A stretch of 64,000 bases of DNA from Roseateles depolymerans (GCF_003387155.1 NZ_QUMT01000004.1:124001-188000); one strand, 5' to 3'; shown: positions 34,823-44,512, numbered from the stretch's first letter. A program made the numbers and translations. The notes: a model not told the origin generated them from the letters alone.

Positions 34823-35713
34823 ATGCGAGAGAACCTTCAAGACCTGCTCTACCTCATCGCCGTGGCCCGCGAGCGCAGCTTCACCCGGGCCGCCGCCAAG
34901 CTGGGCATCTCCCAGTCGGCTCTGAGCCATTCGATGAAGGCGCTCGAGACCCGCATGGGCGTGCGCCTGCTCACCCGCACCACCCGCAGCGTGGCCCCCA
35001 CGGAGGCGGGCGAGCGGCTGCTGCGCACCATCACGCCGCGCTTCGAGGAAATCGAAGCGGAGTTCCACGCCGTCGGCGAGCTGCGGGACAAACCCGCCGG
35101 CACCATCCGCATCACCGCCATCGACTTCGCCATCGACCACTACATCTGGCCCCGGCTGGCGAAGATCCTGCCCGACTATCCCGATCTGAAAGTCGAGCTG
35201 ATCGTCGATTACGGCCTGTCCGACATCGTGGCCGACCGCTTCGACATCGGCGTGCGTCACGGCGACCAGGTGGAGAAGGACATGGTGGCCGTGCGCATCA
35301 GCCCGGACGTGAAGATGTGCATCGTGGCGCATCCAGACCATGTGCGCGCCCACGGCGTGCCGCGCACGCCCCAGGATCTGCTCACCCACAACTGCATCAC
35401 GCTGCGCCTGACCTCCAGCGGCGGCCTCTATGCGTGGGAACTCAAGAAAGGCAAGCGCGCCCTGCAGGCCCGGGTGGAGGGCCGCAGCATCTTCAATGGC
35501 GTCTATCAGATGATCCAGGCGGCGCTCAGCGGTGCGGGCCTGGCGTTTGTGCCGCTGGAGCTGGTGCAGCCGCATCTGGACAGCGGTGCGCTGGTCAGCG
35601 TGATGGAGGACTGGTGCCCCACCTTCCCCGGCCTGCATGCCTACTATCCCAGCCGGCGCGCGTCCTCCCGGGCGATGACGGTGGTGGTGGACGCGCTGCG
35701 GCATCGCGGCTGA
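34823..35713 (+). CDS. LysR-family transcriptional regulator
   Basis: 296 aa. N-terminal winged helix (LLYLIAVARERSFTRAAAKLGISQSALSHSMKALETRMGVRLLTRTTRSVAPTEAGERLL) and a periplasmic-binding-type effector domain (TIRITAIDFAIDHYIWPRLAKILPDYPDLKVELIVDYGLSDIV..FDIGVRHGD), of the group that often controls quinone, aldehyde or MFS genes. Directly upstream of the molybdenum hydroxylase genes; two LysR-type palindromes (T-N11-A) are found before those genes and before the MFS/cupin genes. Confidence 0.92.
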   Translation: MRENLQDLLYLIAVARERSFTRAAAKLGISQSALSHSMKALETRMGVRLLTRTTRSVAPTEAGERLLRTITPRFEEIEAEFHAVGELRDKPAGTIRITAIDFAIDHYIWPRLAKILPDYPDLKVELIVDYGLSDIVADRFDIGVRHGDQVEKDMVAVRISPDVKMCIVAHPDHVRAHGVPRTPQDLLTHNCITLRLTSSGGLYAWELKKGKRALQARVEGRSIFNGVYQMIQAALSGAGLAFVPLELVQPHLDSGALVSVMEDWCPTFPGLHAYYPSRRASSRAMTVVVDALRHRG

Positions 35714-35768
35714 CGGCGCCCGGCCCCAGGCGCCCGGCCCCAGGCCCCCGGCCCAGCGGCGCGCATTC

Positions 35769-35783
35769 ATGAGCACCGCTCAT
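35769..35783. promoter_or_regulatory. LysR-type box ATGAGC-N3-GCTCAT
   Basis: Perfect 6-bp dyad containing a T-N11-A core, in the 218-bp gap between the lysR gene and the molybdenum hydroxylase operon. Good candidate for the binding site of the adjacent LysR protein. Confidence 0.5.
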
Positions 35784-35931
35784 ATGCCCATGCGGCGGCA
35801 GGCGCTTTATCGCATCAGCACTCCCTCGTAGATTCGCACGCGGCGGAGGCCTTGCGGCACCGCCCGTTCGATCCATCCCAGGGGCACGCCGCATCTTCGC
35901 CAGGGCCTGCCCGTCAGACCCGAGAGTGCAG

Positions 35932-36411
35932 ATGAGTTTCACCTTACAGATCAACGGCCAGAAACGGACCGTGGACGTCGACGCCGACACCCCGCTGCTG
36001 TGGGTCGTGCGCGACGTGCTCGGCATGACCGGCACCAAATTCGGTTGCGGCATGGGCCTGTGCGGCGCCTGCACCGTGCATGTGGACGGCCAGGCCACCC
36101 GCTCCTGCATCACGCCGGTGGAATCGGTGGCGGGCAAGTCGGTGACGACCATCGAGGGTGTCGGCGACACGCCGACGGGCCGTGCCGTGCGCCATGCCTG
36201 GCTGAAGCTGGACGTCGTGCAATGCGGCTACTGCCAGCCTGGGCAGATCATGTCCGCCTGCTCGCTGCTCAAGTCCACGCCCGCCCCCAGCGACGACGAC
36301 ATCCGTGCCGGCATGGCCGGCAACCTCTGCCGCTGCGGCACCTATGCCCGCATCCATCAAGCCGTGCGCGAGGCCTCGGTCACGCTCACCTCGGCCAAGA
36401 AGGAGGGCTGA
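35932..36411 (+). CDS. 2Fe-2S subunit of a molybdenum hydroxylase (IorA/CoxS-like), copy 1
   Basis: 159 aa. Plant-type [2Fe-2S] motif GCGMGLCGACTVHVDG plus the second cluster motif C-GYCQPGQIM...NLCRCGTYARI. It carries electrons from the Mo cofactor subunit to an external acceptor. Size and pairing with a Tat-type large subunit match isoquinoline 1-oxidoreductase or periplasmic aldehyde oxidase small subunits. The next gene starts 2 bp after its stop with AAGGAGG inside its own end. Confidence 0.92.
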   Translation: MSFTLQINGQKRTVDVDADTPLLWVVRDVLGMTGTKFGCGMGLCGACTVHVDGQATRSCITPVESVAGKSVTTIEGVGDTPTGRAVRHAWLKLDVVQCGYCQPGQIMSACSLLKSTPAPSDDDIRAGMAGNLCRCGTYARIHQAVREASVTLTSAKKEG

Positions 36412-36412
36412 C

Positions 36413-38653
36413 ATGAACAAGCACTTCGATCTGGACCGCGACACCGCGTCCCCGGCGTCCGCTGCCACTCCGCCCGCCGCGCTCACCCGCCGCACGCTGC
36501 TCAAGGCCAGCGCCGCCGCCGGTGTGCTGATGCTGAGCGTGGAACTGCCAGGCACCGCTGCCGCGGCAACCACCGCCAAACCTGGCGGTGTCGCTACCCG
36601 CGATGCCAGCCATGATGCCGCCACGGCGCTGAACGCGATGGTGCAAGTGGGTCCCGGAGACACCGTCACACTGGTGATGCCGCGCGTGGAGATGGGTCAG
36701 GGGACCTACACCGCGCTGTCGCAACTCATCGCGGAGGAGCTGGAGGTCGATCCCACCCGCGTGACCCTGCAACACGCCCCTGCGGATGACAAGCGCTATG
36801 GCAACCCGGCGCTGGGTGCGCAGGTCACGGGCGGCTCGACCTCGATGGCGACCGCGTGGCTGCCGATGCGCCAGGCCGGCGCGGCGGCCCGCACGCTGCT
36901 GATCCAGGCCGCGGCGACGCAATGGGGCGTGGCGCCCGGCGCCTGCCGGGCCGAGAACGGCCGCGTCGTGCATCCCGACACCGGCCGGGTCCTGTCCTAT
37001 GGCGACCTCGCATCCGCGGCAGCGCGTCTGCCCGTGCCGGCGCTGGATCAATTGACGCTCAAGGACCCGAGGGACTTCCGCTATGTCGGCCAGCCGCTGC
37101 TGCGCCTGGATGCGCCCGCCAAGGTGGAAGGTCGTGCGCAATTCGGCATCGACGTCCGCATCCCTGGCATGCTGATTGCGGCGGTGGCCGCCAGTCCGTA
37201 TTTCGGCGGCAAGGTCAAGTCGGTCGATACGGCTGCGGCCCGCCGGGTGCGTGGCGTGCGCCAGGTGCTGAACCTGGGCGACCTCGTGGCCGTGCTGGCC
37301 GACCACAACGGTGCGGCCCGCAAGGGTCTGGCCGCAGCCAAAATCCAGTGGGACACCGGTCCTGCAGCGTCCTATTCCACCGCCACGATGGAAGCGGAGC
37401 TGGAGGCCGCCTCCCACCGCGAAGGCGCGACCGCGCGGACCCAGGGTGACGTGGCCGCGGCCCGGTCCAAAGGTGCACGAACCTTGGAGGCGATCTACCA
37501 ACAGCCGCTGATGGCGCATGCCGCGATGGAGCCGATGAACTGCACCGTCCGCCTGAGCCGGGACCGCTGCGAGGTCTGGACCGGCACGCAGGTGCCCACC
37601 CGGGCCCAGGCCGCTGCCGCAGAAGCCGCTGGCCTCAAACCCGAGCAGGTCGAGATCCACAACCAGTATCTGGGCGGCGGCTTTGGTCGACGACTGGATG
37701 CGGACGTGGTGCCCCAGGCCGTGCGAATCGCCAAGGCCGCACGCGTGCCGGTCAAGGTGGTGTGGAGCCGCGAGGAAGACCTCCAGCATGACGTCTACCG
37801 CCCCTACCACTACAACCGCCTCAGCGCGACGCTCGATGCCCAGGGCCATCCGGTGGTATGGCAGCACCGGGTCACCGGCTCGTCGATCATGGCGCGCTTT
37901 GCGCCGGCGTTCTTCAAAGACAACATCGATGGCGATGCGATCCGCGATGCCGCCGGTCCGTATGACTTTGCGAACCTGCAGATCCAGTACGTGCGCCAGG
38001 AGCCGCCCGCGGGCTTGACGACGGGATGGTGGCGAGGCGTTGGCCACATGCAGAATGCCTTTCCGGTGGAATGCTTCCTGGATGAGCTGGCGCACGAGAC
38101 CCGCCAGGACCCGCTGCAACTGCGACTGAAGCTGCTGGGCAAACATCCCCGCGCCCAGCATGTGCTGAAGTTGCTGGCGGACAAGGCCCAGTGGGGCGCC
38201 CCGGCGCCGGCAGGCCAGGGCCGCGGCCTGGCGCTGACGCAGGCCTTCGGCACCTATGCAGCCCAGGTCACCGACGTGGCGGTGGCGGCGGACGGCACCG
38301 TGCGGGTGCTGCGGGTTGTGACGGTGGTGGACTGCGGCATGGTGGTGACACCAAGCACCGTTGAAGCGCAGGTGCAGGGCGGCAACGTCTTTGGCCTGTC
38401 GGCGGCGCTCTTTGGCAACATCACTGTCAAGGACGGCCGCATCGAGCAGTCCAACTTCCATGACTTCCGCGTGATGCGGATGAATGAAGTTCCAGTGATG
38501 GAAACGCACATCGTGCCCAGCGCCGAGGCACCCACCGGCATCGGTGAGATCGCCACGGTGCTGAGTGCGCCGTCGGTGGTCAACGCGGTGTTCGCGGCCA
38601 CCGGCCGGCGCGTGCGCAAGCTGCCGCTGGATCCGGAGACGCTGCGCGCTTGA
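36413..38653 (+). CDS. Molybdopterin-binding large subunit (IorB/aldehyde oxidase-like), copy 1
   Basis: 746 aa from ATG 36413. A twin-arginine signal LTRRTLLKASAAAGVLML leads to periplasmic export with its small subunit. Two tandem Mo-binding halves: [84 protein letters not shown] and PTGIGEIATVLSAP (catalytic Glu of the GxGE motif). The substrate (N-heterocycle or aldehyde) cannot be told. No FAD subunit is present, so electrons probably leave to a cytochrome or membrane carrier. Confidence 0.92.
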   Translation: MNKHFDLDRDTASPASAATPPAALTRRTLLKASAAAGVLMLSVELPGTAAAATTAKPGGVATRDASHDAATALNAMVQVGPGDTVTLVMPRVEMGQGTYTALSQLIAEELEVDPTRVTLQHAPADDKRYGNPALGAQVTGGSTSMATAWLPMRQAGAAARTLLIQAAATQWGVAPGACRAENGRVVHPDTGRVLSYGDLASAAARLPVPALDQLTLKDPRDFRYVGQPLLRLDAPAKVEGRAQFGIDVRIPGMLIAAVAASPYFGGKVKSVDTAAARRVRGVRQVLNLGDLVAVLADHNGAARKGLAAAKIQWDTGPAASYSTATMEAELEAASHREGATARTQGDVAAARSKGARTLEAIYQQPLMAHAAMEPMNCTVRLSRDRCEVWTGTQVPTRAQAAAAEAAGLKPEQVEIHNQYLGGGFGRRLDADVVPQAVRIAKAARVPVKVVWSREEDLQHDVYRPYHYNRLSATLDAQGHPVVWQHRVTGSSIMARFAPAFFKDNIDGDAIRDAAGPYDFANLQIQYVRQEPPAGLTTGWWRGVGHMQNAFPVECFLDELAHETRQDPLQLRLKLLGKHPRAQHVLKLLADKAQWGAPAPAGQGRGLALTQAFGTYAAQVTDVAVAADGTVRVLRVVTVVDCGMVVTPSTVEAQVQGGNVFGLSAALFGNITVKDGRIEQSNFHDFRVMRMNEVPVMETHIVPSAEAPTGIGEIATVLSAPSVVNAVFAATGRRVRKLPLDPETLRA

Positions 38654-38766
38654 TACGTGGGCTGCGGCGACTCGTCCCAGAGTCGCCGCGGGCGGGCTCT
38701 GCAGCCGCGCAGCCCCTCAGCCCCGCAGCACTGAGCCGCGGCGCTTGGCCGCAGGGGGTCGCTCGC

Positions 38767-39975
38767 TCAGCGACCCGACTGCATGCGTGCTGGCCTCGCG
38801 GCGAGGATCGCGGCCAGCAGCAGCAGCCCGGCGCCGCCCACAAAGGTCGCGTCGATCGAGACATGATCCAGCAGGGCCCCACCCAGCCCAGCGCCTGCCA
38901 TGATGGCCAGCTGGATGGCGGCCACCATCAGGCTGCCGCCCGCTTCGGGTTCGTCGGGCACCTCACGCGCCAGCCAGTTGAACCAGGCCACCGGCGCCGC
39001 CGCATTCAGCGCGCCCCACAAAGCGAGCATCCCCGCGACCAGCAGCCACTGTGGCGCGACCCAGACCAGCATCAACGTCACCAGGCCCAGCGCCAGCGGC
39101 ACGGTCCACAGCAGGCGGAACAGGTGGCGCTGCAGCAGAGCCGTGGCCGCCGAGGTGCCCACGAACCCCGCAGCGCCCAAGGCCAGCAGCAGCAGCGACA
39201 GCGCGCCCACGGACACATGGCTCCGCATCTCCAGGAAGGGACGCAGATACGTGAAGGCCGCAAACGCCCCGGCAAAGCCCAGCATGCAGGCCAGCACCGC
39301 GCGGCGCACGTGCGGCCGGCCCAGCAGCCCGAGCACGCGCGACGGCGGGATGGCCCGTCGCGGCGGCAGCGAGGGCAAACTCATCCACAGCCAGGCCACG
39401 TTGATAATGGCCAGTGGCACCAGGGCCCAGAAAACGCCGCGCCAGCCGATCCAGCCGCCGAGGTAGCTGCCGATCGGTGCGGCAAATGCCGTGGCCGCCG
39501 CATTGCCCATGTACATCACCCCCAGCGCGCGACTGACGTGAGAGGCCGCCACCAGCCGCATCAAGGTGGCCGTTGCCAGCGACCAGAAGCCGCCGATGGT
39601 GATGCCCAGCAGCGCGCGCGCCACCATCAGCAGCGGGAAGCTGCGCGCTTCGGCCACCAGCACCAGCGACAGCAGCATCGTGGCCGCCAGCACCACCAGC
39701 ACATGGCGCAGGTTGAAGCGGCTGGCCACCGTGGCCACCAGCAGACTCGTGGCCACCGCGAGAAAGCCTGACACCGAAATCGCCTGGCCGGCCTGGCCCT
39801 GCGTGGCCTGGAGGTCGGTGGCCATCGGGGTGAGCAGGCTCACCGGCATGAATTCGGCGGCAATGAGCAGGGCCACGCAGAGCGTCATGGCGGCCACGGC
39901 GGCCCAGGCATCGGGGCCGTCGGTGGTGGGGGCAGCGGGCGAGAGTGCGGGGGTGGTAGGCGTAGGGGACGTCAC
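38767..39975 (-). CDS. MFS transporter (DHA1, AraJ/sugar-efflux type)
   Basis: 402 aa with twelve TM helices. Motif A-like NLRHVL region after TM2, GALLGI-type motif (ARALLGITIGGFWSLATATLMRLVAASHVSRALGVMYMGNAAATAFAAPIGSYLGGWIGWRG) is characteristic of the AraJ/SotB/YdhP efflux group. Exports small organic molecules using the proton gradient; substrate unknown. Divergent from the cupin gene, sharing a 313-bp region with LysR-type dyads. Confidence 0.88.
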   Translation of the reverse strand: MTSPTPTTPALSPAAPTTDGPDAWAAVAAMTLCVALLIAAEFMPVSLLTPMATDLQATQGQAGQAISVSGFLAVATSLLVATVASRFNLRHVLVVLAATMLLSLVLVAEARSFPLLMVARALLGITIGGFWSLATATLMRLVAASHVSRALGVMYMGNAAATAFAAPIGSYLGGWIGWRGVFWALVPLAIINVAWLWMSLPSLPPRRAIPPSRVLGLLGRPHVRRAVLACMLGFAGAFAAFTYLRPFLEMRSHVSVGALSLLLLALGAAGFVGTSAATALLQRHLFRLLWTVPLALGLVTLMLVWVAPQWLLVAGMLALWGALNAAAPVAWFNWLAREVPDEPEAGGSLMVAAIQLAIMAGAGLGGALLDHVSIDATFVGGAGLLLLAAILAARPARMQSGR

Positions 39976-40288
39976 GGCAGTCGATGCAGCACGGCCGTAG
40001 GCGCGACTCGCGCGGCAGGCCGGCCCCGGCGAATGGGTGGGAGGGTGAGCAGGTCCGCGTCACTCTAGGGAGTACAGCCGTGCCGGCCTAGAGGCAGCGG
40101 GCGCAAGGGGCTATGAACGCCGGTCATCAGTGCGCCAACGCCGCAAGCGGTCGAGCCACCACCGGGCTCGGACACGCATGCGAGCGATTCATGAGCAGGA
40201 GTGAAAAGGGCATGCGCGCTGGCGGTCTGGTGCTCAGGCGCGGTCCGCCCTAGATTCATCGCATCCTTCCTCTTCTCCTCCATCCGCC
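39976..40288. promoter_or_regulatory. Divergent promoter region of the MFS and cupin genes
   Basis: 313 bp without a supported gene. It contains ATGAAC-N3-GGTCAT (40113-40127), a near-palindrome with a T-N11-A core, and a half-site ATTCATGAGCA near 40188-40197 that repeats the sequence of the LysR-type box at 35766-35775. No clear -35/-10 pair could be picked. Confidence 0.4.
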
Positions 40289-40816
40289 ATGAAGTCCTCG
40301 ACCGCTTCCGCCTTGATCGCCCTGTCAGCGACCGGCCTGTGCTCCCCCGCAGACGCCGCTGCGACAGACGCCTCGACGGCCGCCCAGGCCGCCACCCCAG
40401 CATCCGCCCGGACCGCCCCGTTGATCGTGACGAAGGTCGGCACGGCGCCTTCGATGAATGGCGCCCCGGAGAATTTCACTGGCCGGGTGCGTGTGGAGAT
40501 GCTGCATGTGCCCACCGCGCCGTGGCGCTCGTCCAGCGCCTCGGTCACCTTTGAACCTGGCGCGCGCACGGTCTGGCACACCCATCCCGTCGGCCAGACC
40601 CTGATCGTGACCGCCGGCGCGGGCCAGGTGCAGCGCTGGGGCGGGCCGCTGGAGTCGATTCGGGCGGGCGATGTAGTGTGGATTCCCGCCGGGGTCAAGC
40701 ACTGGCACGGCGCGACCGCGACGGCGGCCATGACGCATATCGCCATCACCGAGTCGCTGGACGGCAAGAGCGTGGACTGGCTGGAACCGGCCACCGACGA
40801 GCAGATTGGCCGTTGA
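40289..40816 (+). CDS. Secreted cupin-domain protein
   Basis: 175 aa. An Ala-rich signal peptide is followed by a single cupin: FEPGARTVWHTHPVGQTLIVTAGAGQVQRWGG and RAGDVVWIPAGVKHWHGAT with the expected His ligands for one metal ion. Close to small cupins annotated as (R)-mandelonitrile lyase-like or quercetinase-like; activity unknown. Next gene starts 17 bp downstream. Confidence 0.8.
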   Translation: MKSSTASALIALSATGLCSPADAAATDASTAAQAATPASARTAPLIVTKVGTAPSMNGAPENFTGRVRVEMLHVPTAPWRSSSASVTFEPGARTVWHTHPVGQTLIVTAGAGQVQRWGGPLESIRAGDVVWIPAGVKHWHGATATAAMTHIAITESLDGKSVDWLEPATDEQIGR

Positions 40817-40833
40817 AGGCATTGCCGAGGCCA

Positions 40834-41418
40834 ATGCCAATGCCGATGCGGTCCAGCCATCCGATCTCACGTCGAGACGCTCTCAAAGCAGCCGCGGCGC
40901 TGTCGCTTGGGGCGCCCACAGTGACCGCTATCGCCAGCCCGGCCCCCTGGACGGCGGCCGGTGCGCTTGAGCGCACGCCGCCACAGCACGCGTCAAACGC
41001 GCCTCGACCCTCCGCTCACGTCACCGACACGCCCGCTTCCGCCATGCCCGCTCTCCAGCTCCAGATCGGCGAACACCTCATCGGCATCGACCTCGATGCG
41101 TCGCCGACGGCGCGAGACCTGATCTCCTTGCTGCCGCTGACGCTCACCTGGGAGGACTATGCCGCCACTGAAAAAATCGCCACCCTGCCACGCAAGCTCG
41201 TCACCACCGACGCCCCTGCCGGCGTGAAGCCCGTCGCTGGCGACCTGGCCTACTACGCGCCATGGGGCAACCTCGCGCTGTTCCATCAGGATTTCCGCTA
41301 TTCAGCAGGGTTGATCCGCCTGGGGCGCATCCGCGGCGGCCTCACTCTCGTGGCGCGCAGCGGCAGCTTCGAGGCACGATTGGCTCCGTCCCCATCGAAT
41401 CGCGCCACGCCGGGTTGA
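40834..41418 (+). CDS. Tat-exported cyclophilin-like fold protein
   Basis: 194 aa from ATG 40834 (ATGs at 40840 and 40846 are equally possible). Twin-arginine signal ISRRDALKAAAALSLGAP, then a low-complexity stretch, then LQLQIGEHLIGIDLDASPTARDLISLLPLTLTWEDYAATEKIATLP and GDLAYYAPWGNLALFHQDFRYSAGLIRLGRI, the pattern of cyclophilin-like-fold (DUF4440-unrelated, 'cyclophil_like') proteins frequently encoded next to MFS and cupin genes. Probably same operon as the cupin. Function unknown. Confidence 0.75.
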   Translation: MPMPMRSSHPISRRDALKAAAALSLGAPTVTAIASPAPWTAAGALERTPPQHASNAPRPSAHVTDTPASAMPALQLQIGEHLIGIDLDASPTARDLISLLPLTLTWEDYAATEKIATLPRKLVTTDAPAGVKPVAGDLAYYAPWGNLALFHQDFRYSAGLIRLGRIRGGLTLVARSGSFEARLAPSPSNRATPG

Positions 41419-41436
41419 CCGCCGCTGGCTCGTCCA

Positions 41437-43077
41437 TCACTGCTTGGCCAGTGAGGCTTGCTGCGCGGCCAGCCGCTCCAGCACGGGACGGATGGCGGTC
41501 CCCATCCGCAGTTGCGGATTGGAATAACCGTCCGTCTTGCCGGCCTCTTTCTCCCGCGTCGCGATCAACTTCCGAGCCTGCGCATGCGCCTCCTCGAAGG
41601 ACCAAGTCTTGGCCAGCGCATCCACATACATGGCCTGTCCGAAGAAGGTCAGCGGCGACCGGGAGCCGCAGCCGTAGGACGTATGGTCCGCGTCCGCGGC
41701 CGTCATCACCAGCGTCTCCTTGCTGACCAGCGCGTCGATCCAGCTGCCGGAGTAACAGGCCGAAATGGAGATCACGCGCCAGCGGATGCCCGCCTCATCC
41801 AGCCATTGCTTCAGCAGAACCGGCGTGACGGGTGCACTCTCCATCGGCCACGCATCGACCGCCAGTTCGCCGGAGCGAGCACCATGCGAGGTCAGATGCA
41901 GGAACAGCACATCACGGTCGCGGTCCATGACATCGGCCATGTGCTGGATCGACTTGCGCAGCGCCAGCGGCACCGCCCACGGCAGCGTGGTGCCGGTGGC
42001 AGGGTTCAGCACCAGTTCCACGGTATGCCCCTGGGCCCCGAAGCGCTTTTCCAGGGTCTCGGTGACCACCCGGCTTTCCTTCATGAACACGTCCTGGGAC
42101 GCGTAGGGGGCGTAAGTGATCGAATAGAGATTGACCTGTCCCGGGCGGGGTGGCTGCACGGCCTTCAGGGTCCGGGCGAGCAGTTCCGGCTGCCCGAAGA
42201 CCACCTCGTCGTCCAGGGTCAGCCCTTGGTAGCTGGACTCGTCAGACTCACCGGATTCGCTGGATTCGCTGGCTTTGCTTGACTTGCTGGACTCACTGGA
42301 TGTGCTGGCAACACTGGACGTGCTGGAAGCGCTGGACGTGCTGGAAACACTGGAATTGGATGTGGCGGGCTGTTTCCACCAGAAAATCGCCGGCTGCCAC
42401 TGTTGGGAGATCAAAAAGGACAGAGGCAACAGCACCACCACTGCGCCCCGAACCAGCCACGAGCCAGCGACCCCGATCAGCATCCGTATTTGAATCAGGA
42501 TCCACCAGGCGGTGGTGCCGAGGTAGACCGCCCCACGGAGGACATCCGGCCATTCGGGCATCGGCTTGACCCAGCGGTGCAAGGACACCAGCAGCACCGA
42601 CACGGGCAACAAAGCCATGAGATCCGACACCAGCATTGCCATGAACAGCACGGACGGAGTCGGCGGGGCCGACTCGCGCTTTGACGCAGATCGGCTGACC
42701 ACCCAGCATGTCCACAGGACGATCCCGTACGTCGCCCAGCCGGCCAGCCATGCTTTCGGGTAAAAGTGGACGGGACCCGTCATCATCCCGCGTTGGGAGC
42801 CCATCGTCATGAGGTAGGACAGGGCCAGCAGCGCGAGGACGGCGATGGGATGCACCTGGAGTCCGGACCAATCCGGCTTCCGAAAGGTCAGCACCCGCAC
42901 GCCCACCTTGAGCCAATCCCGGGCGGCGTGGCTGAATGGGCGCATATGCGGGTCCGGTGCCACAGCCTCCTGGCGGGTGCCGGGGGCGTTCACGTCTGGC
43001 ATGGGCGCAGCGGCGCTGTCCGCAGGAGCTGTCTGCGCAGAGGTGGCCTCGGCGCGGGTGTTTTCGTTTTCAGTCAC
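41437..43077 (-). CDS. C13 (legumain-like) peptidase with membrane domain and Ser-rich linker
   Basis: 546 aa. Residues ~75-240 form about five TM helices; a highly repetitive Ser/Thr/Glu linker (about residues 245-285, e.g. SSTSSASSTSSVASTSS) follows; the C-terminal domain has a caspase/legumain-like order with DVLFLHLTSHGARSG (His398) and WRVISISACYSGSWIDAL (Cys441), as in peptidase family C13. It would be a membrane-tethered cysteine peptidase with a periplasmic or cytosolic catalytic part; topology is not certain. Substrate unknown. Confidence 0.8.
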   Translation of the reverse strand: MTENENTRAEATSAQTAPADSAAAPMPDVNAPGTRQEAVAPDPHMRPFSHAARDWLKVGVRVLTFRKPDWSGLQVHPIAVLALLALSYLMTMGSQRGMMTGPVHFYPKAWLAGWATYGIVLWTCWVVSRSASKRESAPPTPSVLFMAMLVSDLMALLPVSVLLVSLHRWVKPMPEWPDVLRGAVYLGTTAWWILIQIRMLIGVAGSWLVRGAVVVLLPLSFLISQQWQPAIFWWKQPATSNSSVSSTSSASSTSSVASTSSESSKSSKASESSESGESDESSYQGLTLDDEVVFGQPELLARTLKAVQPPRPGQVNLYSITYAPYASQDVFMKESRVVTETLEKRFGAQGHTVELVLNPATGTTLPWAVPLALRKSIQHMADVMDRDRDVLFLHLTSHGARSGELAVDAWPMESAPVTPVLLKQWLDEAGIRWRVISISACYSGSWIDALVSKETLVMTAADADHTSYGCGSRSPLTFFGQAMYVDALAKTWSFEEAHAQARKLIATREKEAGKTDGYSNPQLRMGTAIRPVLERLAAQQASLAKQ

Positions 43078-43272
43078 AACTTCTCCCTCCGCCTGGATGC
43101 ATCTGCAGGCGCATTCTTGTGGCCGGAATGGTAGCCGCGCCGGTTCTCATGCCTGTTCTTGCGGAGGTGACCCAGGCGGAACAATTGCGCAAAGTCGTGA
43201 GGCGGGGTGTCTCTAGAATCATGCAGCGTCAAGGACGCAGGGACTCAATCACTCAAAGACAGACCTCGCGCA

Positions 43273-44388
43273 ATGACGGCCGCAATCAGACGCTACACCC
43301 TCACCCCGGTGGCCACCACTACGATCGACAGCGGCTACGGCATTGGCAGCGCCATCGACAATCGGAGCGGCAATCAGAGTGGCAATGGGAGCGCCGACCT
43401 CAGTCACGGCAGCAGCTTCGCCGACTTCAAGCCCTACGTGCCCTCCATTCGGGGTGATGGCCTCATCTGCTTCCAGGCCGGGCTGCGGGATGGACGAACC
43501 GGCGTCTTCACCGCCGATGGAGAAGCCGTCACACAGATCGGCGTGACCGGCACCCCCACCTGCCCGCTGGCCGCCTTCACCAGCCACCCGGACCTCAACT
43601 CAGCGGGCGATGTGACGGTCTACGCCAGGCAGCCGTCGGGCGAGGAAGTCCTGGCCTTGTGCAAGGCCGGTGGACGCTGGGAGACGACCGGCGCTGACAG
43701 GCAGCTCTATGGCATCGGCCCGCTGGGCCCGACCATGAACGAGCGCGGCGACGTCGCCTTTCGTGCCACCACGCACCGGGGTACAGCCAGTCTCCTACTC
43801 TGGCGGGACGGTCAGGTCATCACGGTCGCCGAATCGGACGAGCGCTTCAGCGGCTTCGCCGGATTGCCAGTGGTCAACGGCGGGGGCAATGTGACCTTCC
43901 GCGCCAGCCTGCGTGACGGGCGCGAAGGCGTCTTTGTGCGGCAACTCGACGGCCCCTGCCTGGAAGTTGCCGCGACCGGCGGTGACTTCGACGACATCGC
44001 CCCCTTCCCGACGATGAACGACCGCGGAGACGTGGCGTTTGTGGCCCGACCGCGAGGCTCACCCGGCTGGAGCGTGTTCATCGCCACCGCGGGCGGCCTG
44101 AACCGCTGGATCGGCCCGGATCCTGCCTTTGAGAGTTATCGCGGCCTGCTGCTGAACAACGCCGGTCCGGTCGTGTTCTATGGCACGCCAGCGGGCGGCC
44201 AGCTCGGCATCTACTGCGGCACGGACGCGGTGCACCATCGCATCCTCGGACTGGGCGACCCGCTGCTGGGCTCGACGGTGACCGATTTCGCCCTGAACCC
44301 GGTGTCGGTCAATGAGGCGGGACAGATCGCCGTGCGCGTGGCCCTGAAGAACGGCCAGCAATGGGTGCTTCGGGGTGACCCGACCTGA
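43273..44388 (+). CDS. Beta-propeller-like repeat protein (DUF7453/choice-of-anchor type)
   Basis: 371 aa from ATG 43273, no signal peptide seen. It is built of ~55-residue units with the phrase 'N..GDV.F.A....G..GVF/LL' (LNSAGDVTVYARQPSGEEVL, MNERGDVAFRATTHRGTASLLLW, VNGGGNVTFRASLRDGREGVFVRQ, MNDRGDVAFVARPRGSPGWSVFIAT, NEAGQIAVRVALKNGQQWVL). This is the pattern of DUF7453-type propellers of unknown function. Divergent from the C13 peptidase gene. Confidence 0.7.
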   Translation: MTAAIRRYTLTPVATTTIDSGYGIGSAIDNRSGNQSGNGSADLSHGSSFADFKPYVPSIRGDGLICFQAGLRDGRTGVFTADGEAVTQIGVTGTPTCPLAAFTSHPDLNSAGDVTVYARQPSGEEVLALCKAGGRWETTGADRQLYGIGPLGPTMNERGDVAFRATTHRGTASLLLWRDGQVITVAESDERFSGFAGLPVVNGGGNVTFRASLRDGREGVFVRQLDGPCLEVAATGGDFDDIAPFPTMNDRGDVAFVARPRGSPGWSVFIATAGGLNRWIGPDPAFESYRGLLLNNAGPVVFYGTPAGGQLGIYCGTDAVHHRILGLGDPLLGSTVTDFALNPVSVNEAGQIAVRVALKNGQQWVLRGDPT

Positions 44389-44512
44389 ATCGCCGGTGCG
44401 CGCTCGCCATGACCTCCGCTGCAGCGGTTTTTGAGTCGACAAGCGCTCGACTTCGCTGACCGGATTGGACGCCGCGCCCGCTAGCATCGCGGCGGTCCAT
44501 TGCCTCGATCCC

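Noticed and set aside
36386-38509. Minus-strand ORF of 707 codons
   Set aside because: Mirror of the molybdopterin subunit gene, which has complete family motifs on the plus strand.
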